The notes under the pieces are model-generated. The model was not told where the DNA came from. It saw nothing but the letters and a program-made list of their open reading frames with translations, and did no database searches. Below, piece after piece: positions 23,862-34,940 of a stretch of DNA of 64,000 nt. The DNA lies in assembly GCA_026874595.1 (NCBI GenBank), contig CM049310.1, positions 45,105,058 through 45,169,057 of the forward strand, written 5' to 3'. This DNA is from Sipunculus nudus. Lineage: Eukaryota; Annelida; Sipuncula; Golfingiida; Sipunculidae. A program made the translations under genes and the position numbers. How positions within the stretch are numbered: position 1 is the first letter of the stretch; each line of letters begins with the position of its first letter.

Positions 23862-26300
23862 ATGTCTGTTTTTGATATATCTCAATTGTATCCATCTAAG
23901 TTTGTTAAAATATAGCTCTTAAGGGACAGTTGATGTGGCTGATTTGGCTTATTTTTGGTCTGTCTTTACATCTTTCATGTGAATGACTAAAATAAACATT
24001 CCAAGTGCTGACTTCTGCTAGAGGAGATCTTTACTGTTAGGGAATATATGACAATGTTTTCAGTGTATAATCCATTTTATTTTGTAGTGGTCCGTAAGCC
24101 TAGTTTATTCATGATTAAAATGTTTGTCTTCAGTAGATGTACACATTCTTTTAAGGCATATGACTGTTTGTTACCTTTGTTTGTAGGCATCCATCTTCTG
24201 CCTCTCAAATTTATATTCAATTCAGTCTTCCATTTTACTTTTAATTCATGCTTTAATAAGAAAAAAAGCCGAAATGAAAGAACGTAATTGAACAGATTTT
24301 GGGCCTGCTGTTTGCCACATAGGTGTGTGGAATATTATCCTGCCTGCATGTAAAATGATTTTCATGCACCTCTGATGAAACAGTCTCTCTGGCGAGTTAG
24401 GCCTCTGGCTGGCTGGTCCAACAGCAGTTTACCTAGGTATAGAATGGATTGTTGAAACAGATAAACCTGAATATAAATTTAGCATTGATGCAACATTTTA
24501 CCCACTTGAATTGCCAAGACACTTGCACACTGGGACCCATTGTCTACCCTTGCATGGGGAATTAAGTCACAACTGTCAAAACTGAAGAATTGGAGTCTAG
24601 ACATTCTTTCTGATTAAGCTTATAAAAGAACAGGAATAGTGCAGTTGTCCATGTTACAGCAGACCTCTGTCTCAGTATAATATATTCCACTTCGTCATCT
24701 TTCCATCCAATAATTAGATCATATTTCCCATACAGTGCTTAAACATGGTGTAAATGTAACAGTCTAACCAAGTAAGGTCTTACACAATCATTTATTTATT
24801 TGTTAGCTGGCTTCTAGAGTGTTGCGATATAATATGTATAAATTGCTTTTATAAGACAAACACTGCCAAGAGACAAACGTATGGTTGCAAAATTTTTCTA
24901 GGTAGACCAAAGCAGATAGATCCAAGATTATCTGCAATCTAGACCAGAATCTGTAAGATTAGAAAAGAACTTTGAAAGTGCAGGGCCACAACATTTTAAA
25001 TCAAAACAAGGTCAATCCTGACTAAGACCAAAAACTATGAGAAAATGTTTATTTTTTTTTTTTATTTAACTTTGAGAAAATTACAAGACCTTTGTAACTA
25101 ACACGAAAAACCTCCTGGGAACAAGACCAAAACATTTGACACAAAAAAACAGAGCTTTCAGTGACAAAGACTAGAAACTTTAAATATAGCTAGAGCTCAA
25201 AAATCTTCATAGATATAGACCAAAAGGCATAAATCTGTCAGAGCAAAAGTGTATTTTCACAAGATGAGGAACATTCAAAACCCCAGGCCCAGATCGAAGC
25301 CTCCGATACCTTAAGACTTGTTTTTTTAATTGTTTCTTTCTTAATCCGTTATCAGTCTGGCTCACCAAGATGCAAGTAGGTACTGGTAACAAATTTTGTC
25401 TTCTTGTTTTTTTACCTCAAACTGAAATTTCCTAAAATTGTTGATACATTGGTAGTTGACTAGCACTGTTCTGGTATATTGTCAGATTCAGGCAATTTGA
25501 ATGTGGATAATGAGACTCCTGCTGAATTTTCACATTATCTGCAATGCAGCAACTTGGGAATTCAAGATCATTAAAACAAATTCAGTGACAGGTTCATGTC
25601 CATCTTGAGCCAAAATTAGAAAATTTGAAACTGCAACATCAATTAAATGAATCAATAGTGCAGATGCAGCTTCATTGCTGGCGTGCAATTTGCGTGAGTT
25701 TCATTTCCTTAGAGGAGTAGTTTAGAATTAAATAAAGGACAATTTCCGGAGATAATTCATGAATGGCACAATTAAGTCAGTTTCCCGCCTCATGGCTCAT
25801 TAATCTCATAATAATCATTATTATAGCTGATTTGAAAAAAGGACCATGACTTTGTGTTAAGAGATATAGCCCAGGAAACGTTCCATGCACAGAAAAATGC
25901 TACATTGCAGGTACCTCACAAGGTTTCTGTTATAAAGGTTCTGCATTTCGTACAGGACTGATGCATTCATATCTGTGCTAAATTAGGTAAAATTGTAAAG
26001 TTGAATATATGAATTTTGTTCAGATCATTGCCCAAGCCATCTTTAAAACCCTGTATCATTGTATCCACCAAAACAAAGTTTTGTGGATACTATGTTTTTT
26101 ACCGGGTTCTGACCGGGTTTGTTTATGGAGAACTCCTCTGAGACTACTGGACGGATTTTTCCTAAACTTACACCAATCATGGGGTCACATGTGAACTGGT
26201 GCCTAACCAATTTGCGTTGACCTCTGACCTTTCCTCTCTGCCCAGTGTCCATTTGTGCATCTGTTTCCATACATAAACCCATGTATCTCAGGAACCATTC
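23862..26300. other. Large kinesin intron, unremarkable segment
   Basis: No coding frame or structured RNA is recognised. From about 26090 the text (GGTTCTGACCGGGTTTG, then CTCCTCTGAGACTACTGG) reads like the leading part of the repeat that becomes tandem after 26300. Confidence 0.45.
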
Positions 26301-27110
26301 TCAGGAAAAATATTTGTACAAATGTAGCCCTTGGATAGCTTTATAACATACACAAAAAATGGTGGCGCCACCTGCAACCACGTTTGCACAGTGTTCCTCT
26401 GTTTGTCTGCCGTGGGATCCCTGCAGTGAATTGACTAATTCACCTGAAATTTGGCATGCGTATACATCCTGGATAGCTTTTCTGATTTTATGACAGGTGG
26501 CGCCACCTACATTCATGTTTACGCTGCAGACATCCCAGCTCATATCTCGGGAACTGTTTGACCGATTGGGCCAAAATTTTGCCTGTGTATAGATCTTACA
26601 TGTATAGCTCTTTCTCATACACAAAACTGGTGGCGCCACCTGCAACCATTTTTGCACATTGCCGTCTGTTTATCTGCCATGGGATAATATCACTCATATC
26701 TCGGCAGTGGTTTGACATATCTGCTTAAAATTTTGCAGTTTTATACACCCTGGACAGCTTTCTTGATTTTATGACAGGTGGTGCCACCTACATTCTAGTT
26801 TACGCTGCAGACATCCAAGCTCATATCTCGGGAACCATTTAGACCGATTGGGCCAAAATTTTGCATGTGTATAGATCTCACATAGCTCTTTATCATACAC
26901 AAAACTGGAGGGGCCACCTGCAACTATTTTTGCACAGCGTATATCTGTTTGTCTGCTGTGGGCTAAAATCACTCATATCTCTGTAATGGTTTGACATAAC
27001 TGCCTAAAATTATGCAGGTTTATACATCCTGGACAGCTCTCTTGATTTTATGACAGGTGGCGCCACCTACATTCTGGTTTACGCTGCAGACATCCATGCT
27101 AATATGCAAC
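26301..27110. repeat. About 280-bp tandem repeat with GGTGGCGCCACC palindromes
   Basis: Nearly three units occur. The anchor TGACAGGTGGCGCCACCTAC lies at 26491, 26772 (one change) and 27051, spacing about 280 bp. Each unit also repeats ATATCTCGGGAAC, GATTGGGCCAAAATTTTGC and a second palindrome site (26361, 26629, degraded at 26907). The 12-bp palindrome is perfect at 26361-26372, 26496-26507, 26629-26640 and 27056-27067. The array is cut off abruptly near 27105. Similar GGTGGTGCCACC sites recur in the elements at 52-55 kb and 59-62 kb, so this is probably a fragment of the same broad repeat group. Confidence 0.75.
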
Positions 27111-30100
27111 ACACCTCACTCTATTTCCCCTTGCCCTGTACTCAATCCATGCCTCACTTCACCCGTTCCACTCTGATTTTGGCGGATATGTGTAGTCACT
27201 TGTCGACATCCCGTATTCTATTTAGTATTGTACTAGTAGAATACCCACAGAAGTGCTTTAATATAGACTAATATAGGCCTGCATACATAATTGTTTACCA
27301 TCGTTGTGCCGAAATTTCATAAAGTTGCTGATGATCTATAGCTCCTATGCTTTAGAAGCATATGTGTTGCTTGAATCATTACGAGAAGTGTTTCATGTAA
27401 CATTTATTTTCTGTCATACAGTAAATGCAACAATAAACTTGTATTTTTATATTTATTCAGACAGGCAGTGAACACAATAGCACAACATATGAACACACAT
27501 TGAAGTTAGAAAACAAAGCAGAATACACAGCAACACATAAATAACTGGTATTGCACAAATTTGTACATTTCCACAAACACAATGATACATTTATATAAGG
27601 CAGTAGTCATTGGAACACTCAGTTTTGATCAGTTTCTGGTCTTTTGATGATATCACAACATTTCTTCATGAATTCTGTAATTTGTACAATTTCTTTCAGA
27701 TGATGAAGCATTTAGACATAAAACATAAAAAATATTATAAACCATTATCGTACCAATGTTAAATTGATGTAAACAGATAATTCTCATCTCAAGATGAGTT
27801 TCGAAGGTTGGCTCTCTTCAACATATTAATTGATAACTTCTCTTGTAAAAGACATACACAGAAATAAAAGCACAGCCCATTTATACTGCAGTTCTAGTAA
27901 ATAAAAGGCATTGGAGCATACACAGCGAGTACACCTTGGATTATTAAAATCTTATCAACAGTACTGAATTTCTGTCCTTTGAGAGGATGCTGCATAAATA
28001 AACTGAAGTTTAAAATCCATCTGAGATATTGTCAAGTCTTGCACCAAAGAGGTCCAGTTTATTTGATATTGTGCCTTATAACAAGGCCATATGGCGAATC
28101 CTGTCTGATGTAATGCCTGAATCCAGGCAAAATATACACTGTTTTATGCCTAGAAGCAGGACCACAAGCTGCATTGCTTTTGGGAGGATTTGCACATAAT
28201 GCCTTAAAGCAAAACTTCATGGTGTAAAAGTTTAAGGCATAACAACCATATTGCAGTAATATGAGGCAATTAAGACCACAAAGTGCAGTGCTTTCAGAAA
28301 TAGCTCATTGTTTGCCTCAAAGGAAGACTTATTGCACAAGCAGTTTAAGGCAAGACTGCAATCTGTGATGTCTTTTGCCAGGACCACCTTCCATTTTGAT
28401 CAAAGACAGTACCACATTTTGTAATGCCTTTTGTCAGGACCACAAAATGTAATGCTTGGATGCAAATCTTTGTGGTGCAATGGTTTAAGGCAAGACCACA
28501 TGATACATGCTTTATTTGTGGTATCAAATGTAACAGACAATTATTTTTGATTTATATAGAATACCAGTAGTCTGGTACTTCATGACAGGTTTGTGTAGTA
28601 ATTAGCAAGCTGAGAATCAAGCAAGAATGAAATTAGTTCTTTCTACAAACAACACACAATGGTTAAGTTCACCATAGTGAGCATCATAAACCCTATTAAA
28701 ATAAGTCAGTTACCCAAGATAGTTCTATAAGAACCAAATGATGTGGGCTTGACATGCAAAACAGTTGTCATGCTTGCATTGTGGTTTAAATATTGTCACA
28801 ATAGATGTTATTTTGAAAAGCACCTTTATGACTATTTATATAGTTTGAAGTTGACACTTGAGCACTTAGTTGAGAAGCCTAGATTGAGGACATGTGGGGC
28901 TGTTTAATAGGCTTGTTGTGCTTGGCTTTCCTTTCTGTGTTAGTTACTGATATCTCCAGTGAATCATCAGCTGTTACAACTTGTCAACATTTACTGACAT
29001 GAAGGGCCCTGTGTGAATGGCAGCTATGAGAAACCCTGTGTTAATGTCACCACCCCTGTCTGTCAGACCCAGTGTGGATAACATATCACTGAGACATTCT
29101 GGAAACTGTAATGATTATATTTTAGATATCATTTGTAAATTACAGAGATTACACATGTTTATAGATGAAACGAGGAGTACTAAGACACTTGTAATACTCC
29201 ATACCAAACCCAAACAAGGGAAAATTTATCATAAACAGTCTTTCTGGTAGTATTGGGATTCAGGCTCTGGCCCCTGTTATAGTGAGCACCACTGAACAAT
29301 AACTATCATGGTAAATGTCCAATTTCAGAAGGGACATATTTAAGTTCAGGGTGCTACTGCCTATAAAAATCTTAACATGTATTGAAATATAAAATAAAAT
29401 TACTTCTATAATCATGGACTGTCAGATGATGCTAAAAAACATCATAAAATCATGAAATCTGACTGCATATTGGTTTGAAATATTTTCTCTTACCTTCTTA
29501 CAAAAATGGATCAACTATGCAGTCATTGTGAAGAAATGCATCTTATCTGTAAAATGACATCACTTTATTATCTTTTCTGTAAGGATATATATTATTCATG
29601 TACCGCCTATTCAACTGATGCATATTTTTGCTTGTATCTGCACATGGATTTTAGCTATAACATGTATATAAGATAAACTTATATAAATTACCAGGTCAAA
29701 CCTGTGTGAATGACAAATCAGGAGAGAGGAAATCCACAGAAATATCATCTCGCATCCCGATACAGAAATGGATCCATGTGAAACTTATTAGAAATAGCCA
29801 CACCACCGAGTTTTGTTAAAATCTCTTGACAATTCTTTGAGTATTTTCTAAAAAAGCAGACATACAAGGAGGCAAAAAGGGAATAAAAGCATAATGCTAT
29901 GTTTAGAAAATAGAAAGTGCAGTTGTGGTAGTCATTGCATCATTTAATGTAGTTCACAGCAAGCATTAGACACAAGAATCACTACCAAACAGTAAAAGCT
30001 CTGAATCATGTATTTGGCTTTAGCAGCTGATAATCTTCTGTAGATATGAAAGTGCAGTATCTGGCATTATTTTTTACAGTGTTCAGCATACGTTATATCA

Positions 30101-31201
30101 TCAACAGAAAGGCCAGCAGCATGTAACAAGCCACCAGCAGCTGTCAGCGATGTTTTATCTCCACTGTTCCTCCTGTCACAGTCATAATGTATCCCTGCTT
30201 TATGGATCTTGTCTTGGTCCTGTTTATGATCCTGAATTTTCCAAGCTCAGAAAAGGAAGTTGTTGAGTGATGTAATGTTGATTCAGAGGCTTAACTATCA
30301 CCTGTTTCTACAGTAAATATTGCCCACATTGCAAGGTTGAGATACACAAGTTATTACTATTACACTATTATGACCCATTCCTTTGGTCTTTCTTTTGTAT
30401 ATTTCTAAAGATTTTTCTGCTATCAAGTAGTATTATGTATTGTATGTATTATACATATAATCATCTTGTCCCGTGCAGGTCATATCTTCATATATTATTC
30501 ATCTTGTTTTATTTTCATGAACACACTTAAATTATTGAGGGTTGGTCTCCAGATTCCCTTTGCGTCTTTTCAAATATTCGGTAGAGCTTCCAGAGTCTCA
30601 GCAGTATCTTATTTTATATATATTACATCATACAAATATTCATCTATTTCTCATCTTATTTTATCAACCTCATTATTAAAACATGCAGTAAAACATTGAT
30701 GGGCAATATGCATACTCTCTCAGTGTATCTTGGGGTATTCTTCAACAGATAATACTTTTTCACCCCTCATAGATTGTGACTTACCCTTTATACCTGCAGT
30801 TTTAAACAGTGATTTGCAGTATTGAGATTCATAAGCTAATCAGTACATACCAGAATTGTAAGCTTATGATATATTCAGTAGCTTCTTCTTAGATCATATA
30901 TTATAGTTATTATCCTGTCTGTTCATCTATTCATACATTACTTCTTAAAAAATCATACTTCAGTAATCCCTGGTCCTTTCAGTCACACACCAAGTTTGAT
31001 CTTCAGTACTTATTGTGTATTCAAAAGTTCTTGATCTTTGACATGTTATGATTTATATGGCATTCATAGAATCAAAAGTTTAATCTCTTGATGAATAATT
31101 AATCTTATTATTTCTTCCAAGAAAAAAAGAATACAAACTGAAAGCATCCTTTTAGTTTCATCTTTCAACATGGTTATGCATATTTATATTTTTCTGTTAC
31201 A
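27111..31201. other. Large kinesin intron, mostly unique sequence
   Basis: No exon is supported. At about 28080-28510 a loose, degenerate repetition of TTAAGGCAAGACCACA and AATGCxTTTTGCCAGGACCA occurs five or six times on the plus strand. Part of this stretch could belong to the 3' UTR of the minus-strand gene at 32-35 kb, but no clear end is visible. Confidence 0.4.
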
Positions 31202-31370
31202 TGGTAAAACCTTGAAATTATGACCACCAAAAAGTGGTCACATTTTCGAGACGGTCATCTAAGTGAGGTCTTGTATTACAAAATGATAAAAAAAAGATTA
31301 AGGACCATGAACAAGTCATTATTTTGAGGTGGTCGCTAAACCGAGGTGGTTATAAGGTGAGGTTTTACTG
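31202..31370. mobile_element. Short MITE with GTAAAACCT ends, copy 1
   Basis: About 169 bp with imperfect inverted ends: TGGTAAAACCTTGAAATTAT at the left and GGTGAGGTTTTACTGCA at the right. GACCACC and its inverse GGTGGT lie inside both ends. These CAGTAAAACCTC ends are typical of pogo/Tigger-type (Tc1/mariner superfamily) MITEs. A decayed relative lies at 57810. Confidence 0.65.
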
Positions 31371-32026
31371 CATTTTGGAGATGACTTAAGAAAAATGAGA
31401 TTCATCATCGGCTATATCAGTTACTGATTAGGGACAGTTAAAACAAAACGTGATAAATAATACGGACTGTGACAGTGATTGTTGCATCTTTGTCCCCATG
31501 CTTCTTTTCAACTTGAATATTCATAATGGAGAGAATTACAGGTCACTGAATTCAACTTACTGGTAGGTATCACTGTGATTGATCACTCTAAAATAAGCAA
31601 GGTCTTTTAGAATGTTTCTGAGACATGATAGCAATAATAATTGGAAAATTATTTCAAATAATCTGACCATATTCAAACTTATTGACTGACTAGAATACAA
31701 ATACATAACTGACTTGTGTAGCTTCTGTAATTAAATCACTCTAAAAAAACATGGTTAAAATATGAATAGGAGATTTTTAACAATATGAAAAAAAAAGCCA
31801 GGAGGTAAAAAAGATGTGAACATTAGATTTTAATTATTATATATCTTTCATGCTGTTTCAGAATGTAGTGTCGGCAAGTAGCCCTATGTAGAATTTTAAG
31901 AAAAATAATATTTTTAGAAAATTATTACAACCCCAGCATTAAGATAAAAAAGCAGAATGACACCGAGTGTTGTAACAAAGCATGATGTATTGTAATACTT
32001 GGTTCAGGTGATGAGGGGTAATTACA
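31371..32026 (-). other. Presumed 3' flank or UTR of the mucin-like gene
   Basis: Reading the minus strand past the stop codon, an ATTAAA hexamer lies about 195 bases downstream (31828-31833), a possible poly(A) signal of the common variant type. No canonical AATAAA is seen within the first 200 bases. The true transcript end cannot be decided from sequence alone. Confidence 0.3.
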
Positions 32027-34759
32027 TTAGAATGATGTAACCTCAGCATCAACTGAATGTTCATACTCATCCTCGTCCTGGTAGTTGTTAAGTTTTTCCA
32101 CCTCTGTCTCTGATTGGACAGGGGTGTTGTACATCTTCTCTCGGCCTCGAGCGAGCTCCGTCATGATGTACTGCTCCATGAGGGTATGACTTATGCTCTC
32201 CTGTGGTTGTTCATGGTCCCGCTGTTTTTGTTCTTTAGCTTTGTCCCTGAAGCGGCAAAATAAACACACCAAAGGCCCTAAGATTAACCAAAACAACACT
32301 ACAGCACCTAATCCTATACCAATTTTGGCCGTTTTTGATAAACCTCCTGGCACTGTTTCATTACGAGTTGTCACTGTATATAAATCACTGATATTTGTGC
32401 TTGTTGTTGTTATTATATCTAGTATAGATTTTGATGATGTAGTACTCCTTGCTGAGCTTGTGTGTATATCCATAGGGACTTGAGACTGTTTAGATGATGC
32501 TAAAACAGTACTGCCCAGAGTGGTTGCTTTATTCAGTTTGTCTCCCTTCTGTGATATAGTTGTAAAACTAAAAGACACAGTTCTTGTGCCTGATGCAGTG
32601 CTTGCTGGACTAGAATGTGATGAAATTTGAGCATTTGTTTGGTCATCTGGAAGAGCACTGGTTGATTGTAACATTAGAACAGTTGTTGTGTCACTGTTTG
32701 TTACATTAGAAGCTTCTGTTTTATTAAGCGGCACAATTACATCTTCTAATTGTGTGGTTTTGTCTTTAGAAGCAGTTGTGTTCAACATGGGTGAAGTAGT
32801 TTGAGTATAAAGACCAGTTTTGTCTTGTGTTTGTGTGTATTTAGATTCCAAAGGGCTAGTTTGTGCTTCAGGTACAGAGCTTGTCTCTGTAGTTGACGCA
32901 AAAGCTTTAGTCCTTATTATGGCTGGCACTGATGTATTAGAAACTGAAGAAGAATAAGTTAGATCAGTACTTGTGTCATTTACTGCTGGTGAAGGAATGT
33001 TTGTGCTTGCAGCACTGGTGTTACTGCCAGCAGCAGTTTGACCAGCAGTAAGTCTTTGACTAGTTGTATCAAATGGCATATCTGTTGTATTATCACTGGG
33101 TTCAAGCACTGGCAGTTCCCCTGTGGTATAACTCGTATTTCCACCAGGCACAGGAGATTGAATGGTGAATGGGACAGTAAAATTGTTGTGATCCTCAACT
33201 GTTGGACTACTTGTTGTAGTTGAATTTTGGTTAACACCAGTTTCATCACTATCGTCCACAAGTTGATCACTGCTAACTGTGAAGGATACATTTTGTGCAT
33301 CACCTTGTCCCTCAGTATCATCCACAAATGTATTTATGGTGGTAGATACAGTTATGTTATCACCAGGTTTAGCATTATAATCCAAAAGTGGACTATTACT
33401 GATTGTGTTAGATACACTGAGGGTATCACTGGATTCAGTAGATACACTTGGGGCAACACTGGATTTTTCATTATCATCTGTTTGTGGATGAGAAATGACT
33501 GTAGTAGACACATTTTGGATATCACTAAGGTTATAATCACCTACCAATACATCTGAGCGCAAGGTAGTACCAGTAGATCCATTTTGCATAAAACCATGTT
33601 TAACACCACTTAATGTTGTCATGTCATGCTCAGTTGTTGAAGAATCCCCACTTGTCAATACATTAATCCCTAAAGATCCAGTAATTGCAGATGTATTTTT
33701 TATTTTTGATGTTGTAGAGGATGTAATTTGAGCCACTGTAACAGCAGTAGGATACAGATCAGGGGCTGTGCTGTTTATAGGATCAGTGACCCTGGGTTTC
33801 TCATGTACAGGTGCAACTTGAGTAGTCACATCTTCAGGGCGTGTTGCACCTTCTTCTGTAACCACTTGGTCCCATCCCCCCAGTGTAGTGTCATTAATAT
33901 GTTTAGGTTCTCCACCCTCCTGAAGGGGTCCAGCTGTAGAAACCACTGCCTGTTCCCCTGACGTGACCTCAGCATATCCCAGGCCCCCAGGCTGAGCTGT
34001 TGTGTGCCCCCCAGTAGCTTCCTTTGGATCATTTGTGGATTTTGGCAGCTTTTTCTGACTTTCACTAACAGTATTCAAGGTAGAATCACCTTCACCTGGC
34101 TTCAGTGTTGTTATGGTTACAGGATGCAGATCAGATGTTGTTATGGTTACAGGATGCTCAGTAACAGCATCCATTTCAGCCCCAGCATCACTCCCTGGTT
34201 CTCTGGTTTGTTGTCCATCAGTGACATTGTCCTTTAGTTGTTCCTCAGGTAAACCCACAGATAGTGGAGTCATTGTTACATCTGGAGTAACAGTTGATGT
34301 AATTGTTGCCACATGTTTTAAATACTGTACTTTTCCTTCAGTATTTACACTGGCTGTTCTTTCTGTGTAATCATTTGAAACTCTCATGTCTCCTGTTGTA
34401 GGTTGATGTACAGTTGTAGGTTGATGTACCTGTGGAGCAACTGTCACACTGTCATCAGTACTATGTATATTAGCTGAGGTTTTCTGTATCACTACTTCTG
34501 TGGTGACAATAGCATTGGGTAGGACAGCTGTAGAAATCTCGCTATTTAGAGCTGAGGGCTTTTCAGTATCAGAGAATGTGGCACCATGGGAAGTTGTGGA
34601 ACTAAGTGATTTAAGGCCTGTGTTAGGTATTGTTGTATCAACAGGCTGCACCTGAATTCCAGGTGGGTGTGTCCCTGAGGTAGCAGAGCTCTGTAAAGGT
34701 ACACACATCAAACAGAGGAAAATTTGGAGACGCAGCATCACTGGCTGCAGCCACAGCAT
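32027..34759 (-). CDS. Mucin-like type I membrane protein nested in kinesin intron
   Basis: The frame is 910 uninterrupted codons on the strand opposite the host kinesin. Residues 1-26 form a signal peptide (MLWLQPVMLRLQIFLCLMCV, then cleavage likely after SSA). Residues about 27-811 are an extracellular domain dominated by Ser, Thr, Pro and Val with no cysteine. It has about twenty N-x-S/T sequons and short repeats such as HPVTITT twice and HQPTT twice. Residues about 812-837 (IGIGLGAVVLFWLILG...) are a single transmembrane helix, followed by basic RFRDKAKEQKQR. The 73-residue acidic tail ends VTSF, a class I PDZ-ligand pattern. The composition predicts a heavily O- and N-glycosylated surface protein, possibly adhesive or protective. 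No named family is recognised. The ATG context is GCAGGATGC. Length, signal, helix and stop together make chance very unlikely. Confidence 0.88.
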   Translation of the reverse strand: MLWLQPVMLRLQIFLCLMCVPLQSSATSGTHPPGIQVQPVDTTIPNTGLKSLSSTTSHGATFSDTEKPSALNSEISTAVLPNAIVTTEVVIQKTSANIHSTDDSVTVAPQVHQPTTVHQPTTGDMRVSNDYTERTASVNTEGKVQYLKHVATITSTVTPDVTMTPLSVGLPEEQLKDNVTDGQQTREPGSDAGAEMDAVTEHPVTITTSDLHPVTITTLKPGEGDSTLNTVSESQKKLPKSTNDPKEATGGHTTAQPGGLGYAEVTSGEQAVVSTAGPLQEGGEPKHINDTTLGGWDQVVTEEGATRPEDVTTQVAPVHEKPRVTDPINSTAPDLYPTAVTVAQITSSTTSKIKNTSAITGSLGINVLTSGDSSTTEHDMTTLSGVKHGFMQNGSTGTTLRSDVLVGDYNLSDIQNVSTTVISHPQTDDNEKSSVAPSVSTESSDTLSVSNTISNSPLLDYNAKPGDNITVSTTINTFVDDTEGQGDAQNVSFTVSSDQLVDDSDETGVNQNSTTTSSPTVEDHNNFTVPFTIQSPVPGGNTSYTTGELPVLEPSDNTTDMPFDTTSQRLTAGQTAAGSNTSAASTNIPSPAVNDTSTDLTYSSSVSNTSVPAIIRTKAFASTTETSSVPEAQTSPLESKYTQTQDKTGLYTQTTSPMLNTTASKDKTTQLEDVIVPLNKTEASNVTNSDTTTVLMLQSTSALPDDQTNAQISSHSSPASTASGTRTVSFSFTTISQKGDKLNKATTLGSTVLASSKQSQVPMDIHTSSARSTTSSKSILDIITTTSTNISDLYTVTTRNETVPGGLSKTAKIGIGLGAVVLFWLILGPLVCLFCRFRDKAKEQKQRDHEQPQESISHTLMEQYIMTELARGREKMYNTPVQSETEVEKLNNYQDEDEYEHSVDAEVTSF

Positions 34760-34940
34760 CCTGCATCCCCTGTTGCAGCAGCACCTCTGTACCCTGCTGT
34801 TCTGATGTTTCTGTTATTCTTCCTGTTAACTTAATAGCGAAAAGGGAAACATTCCTCTCCAGACCTCCATGCTAGGAACTCACATGCTCATGTTACAGTA
34901 CGGGCTGTGTCCATTGGAATGATGTCTGAGTAGCAATGAC
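34760..34940 (-). other. 5' UTR of mucin-like gene with upstream splice acceptor
   Basis: On the minus strand, ATATCTTTTCAG|GTCATTGC places a good 3' splice site at 34941/34940, 181 bases before the ATG. This suggests at least one non-coding upstream exon, somewhere beyond 34941, that I cannot locate. The coding part itself is then one exon. Confidence 0.45.

Noticed and set aside
32980-34370. Several 60-115-codon frames on both strands inside 32.1-34.4 kb
   Set aside because: They are shadows of the 910-codon mucin-like frame, caused by its low-complexity Thr/Ser codons.
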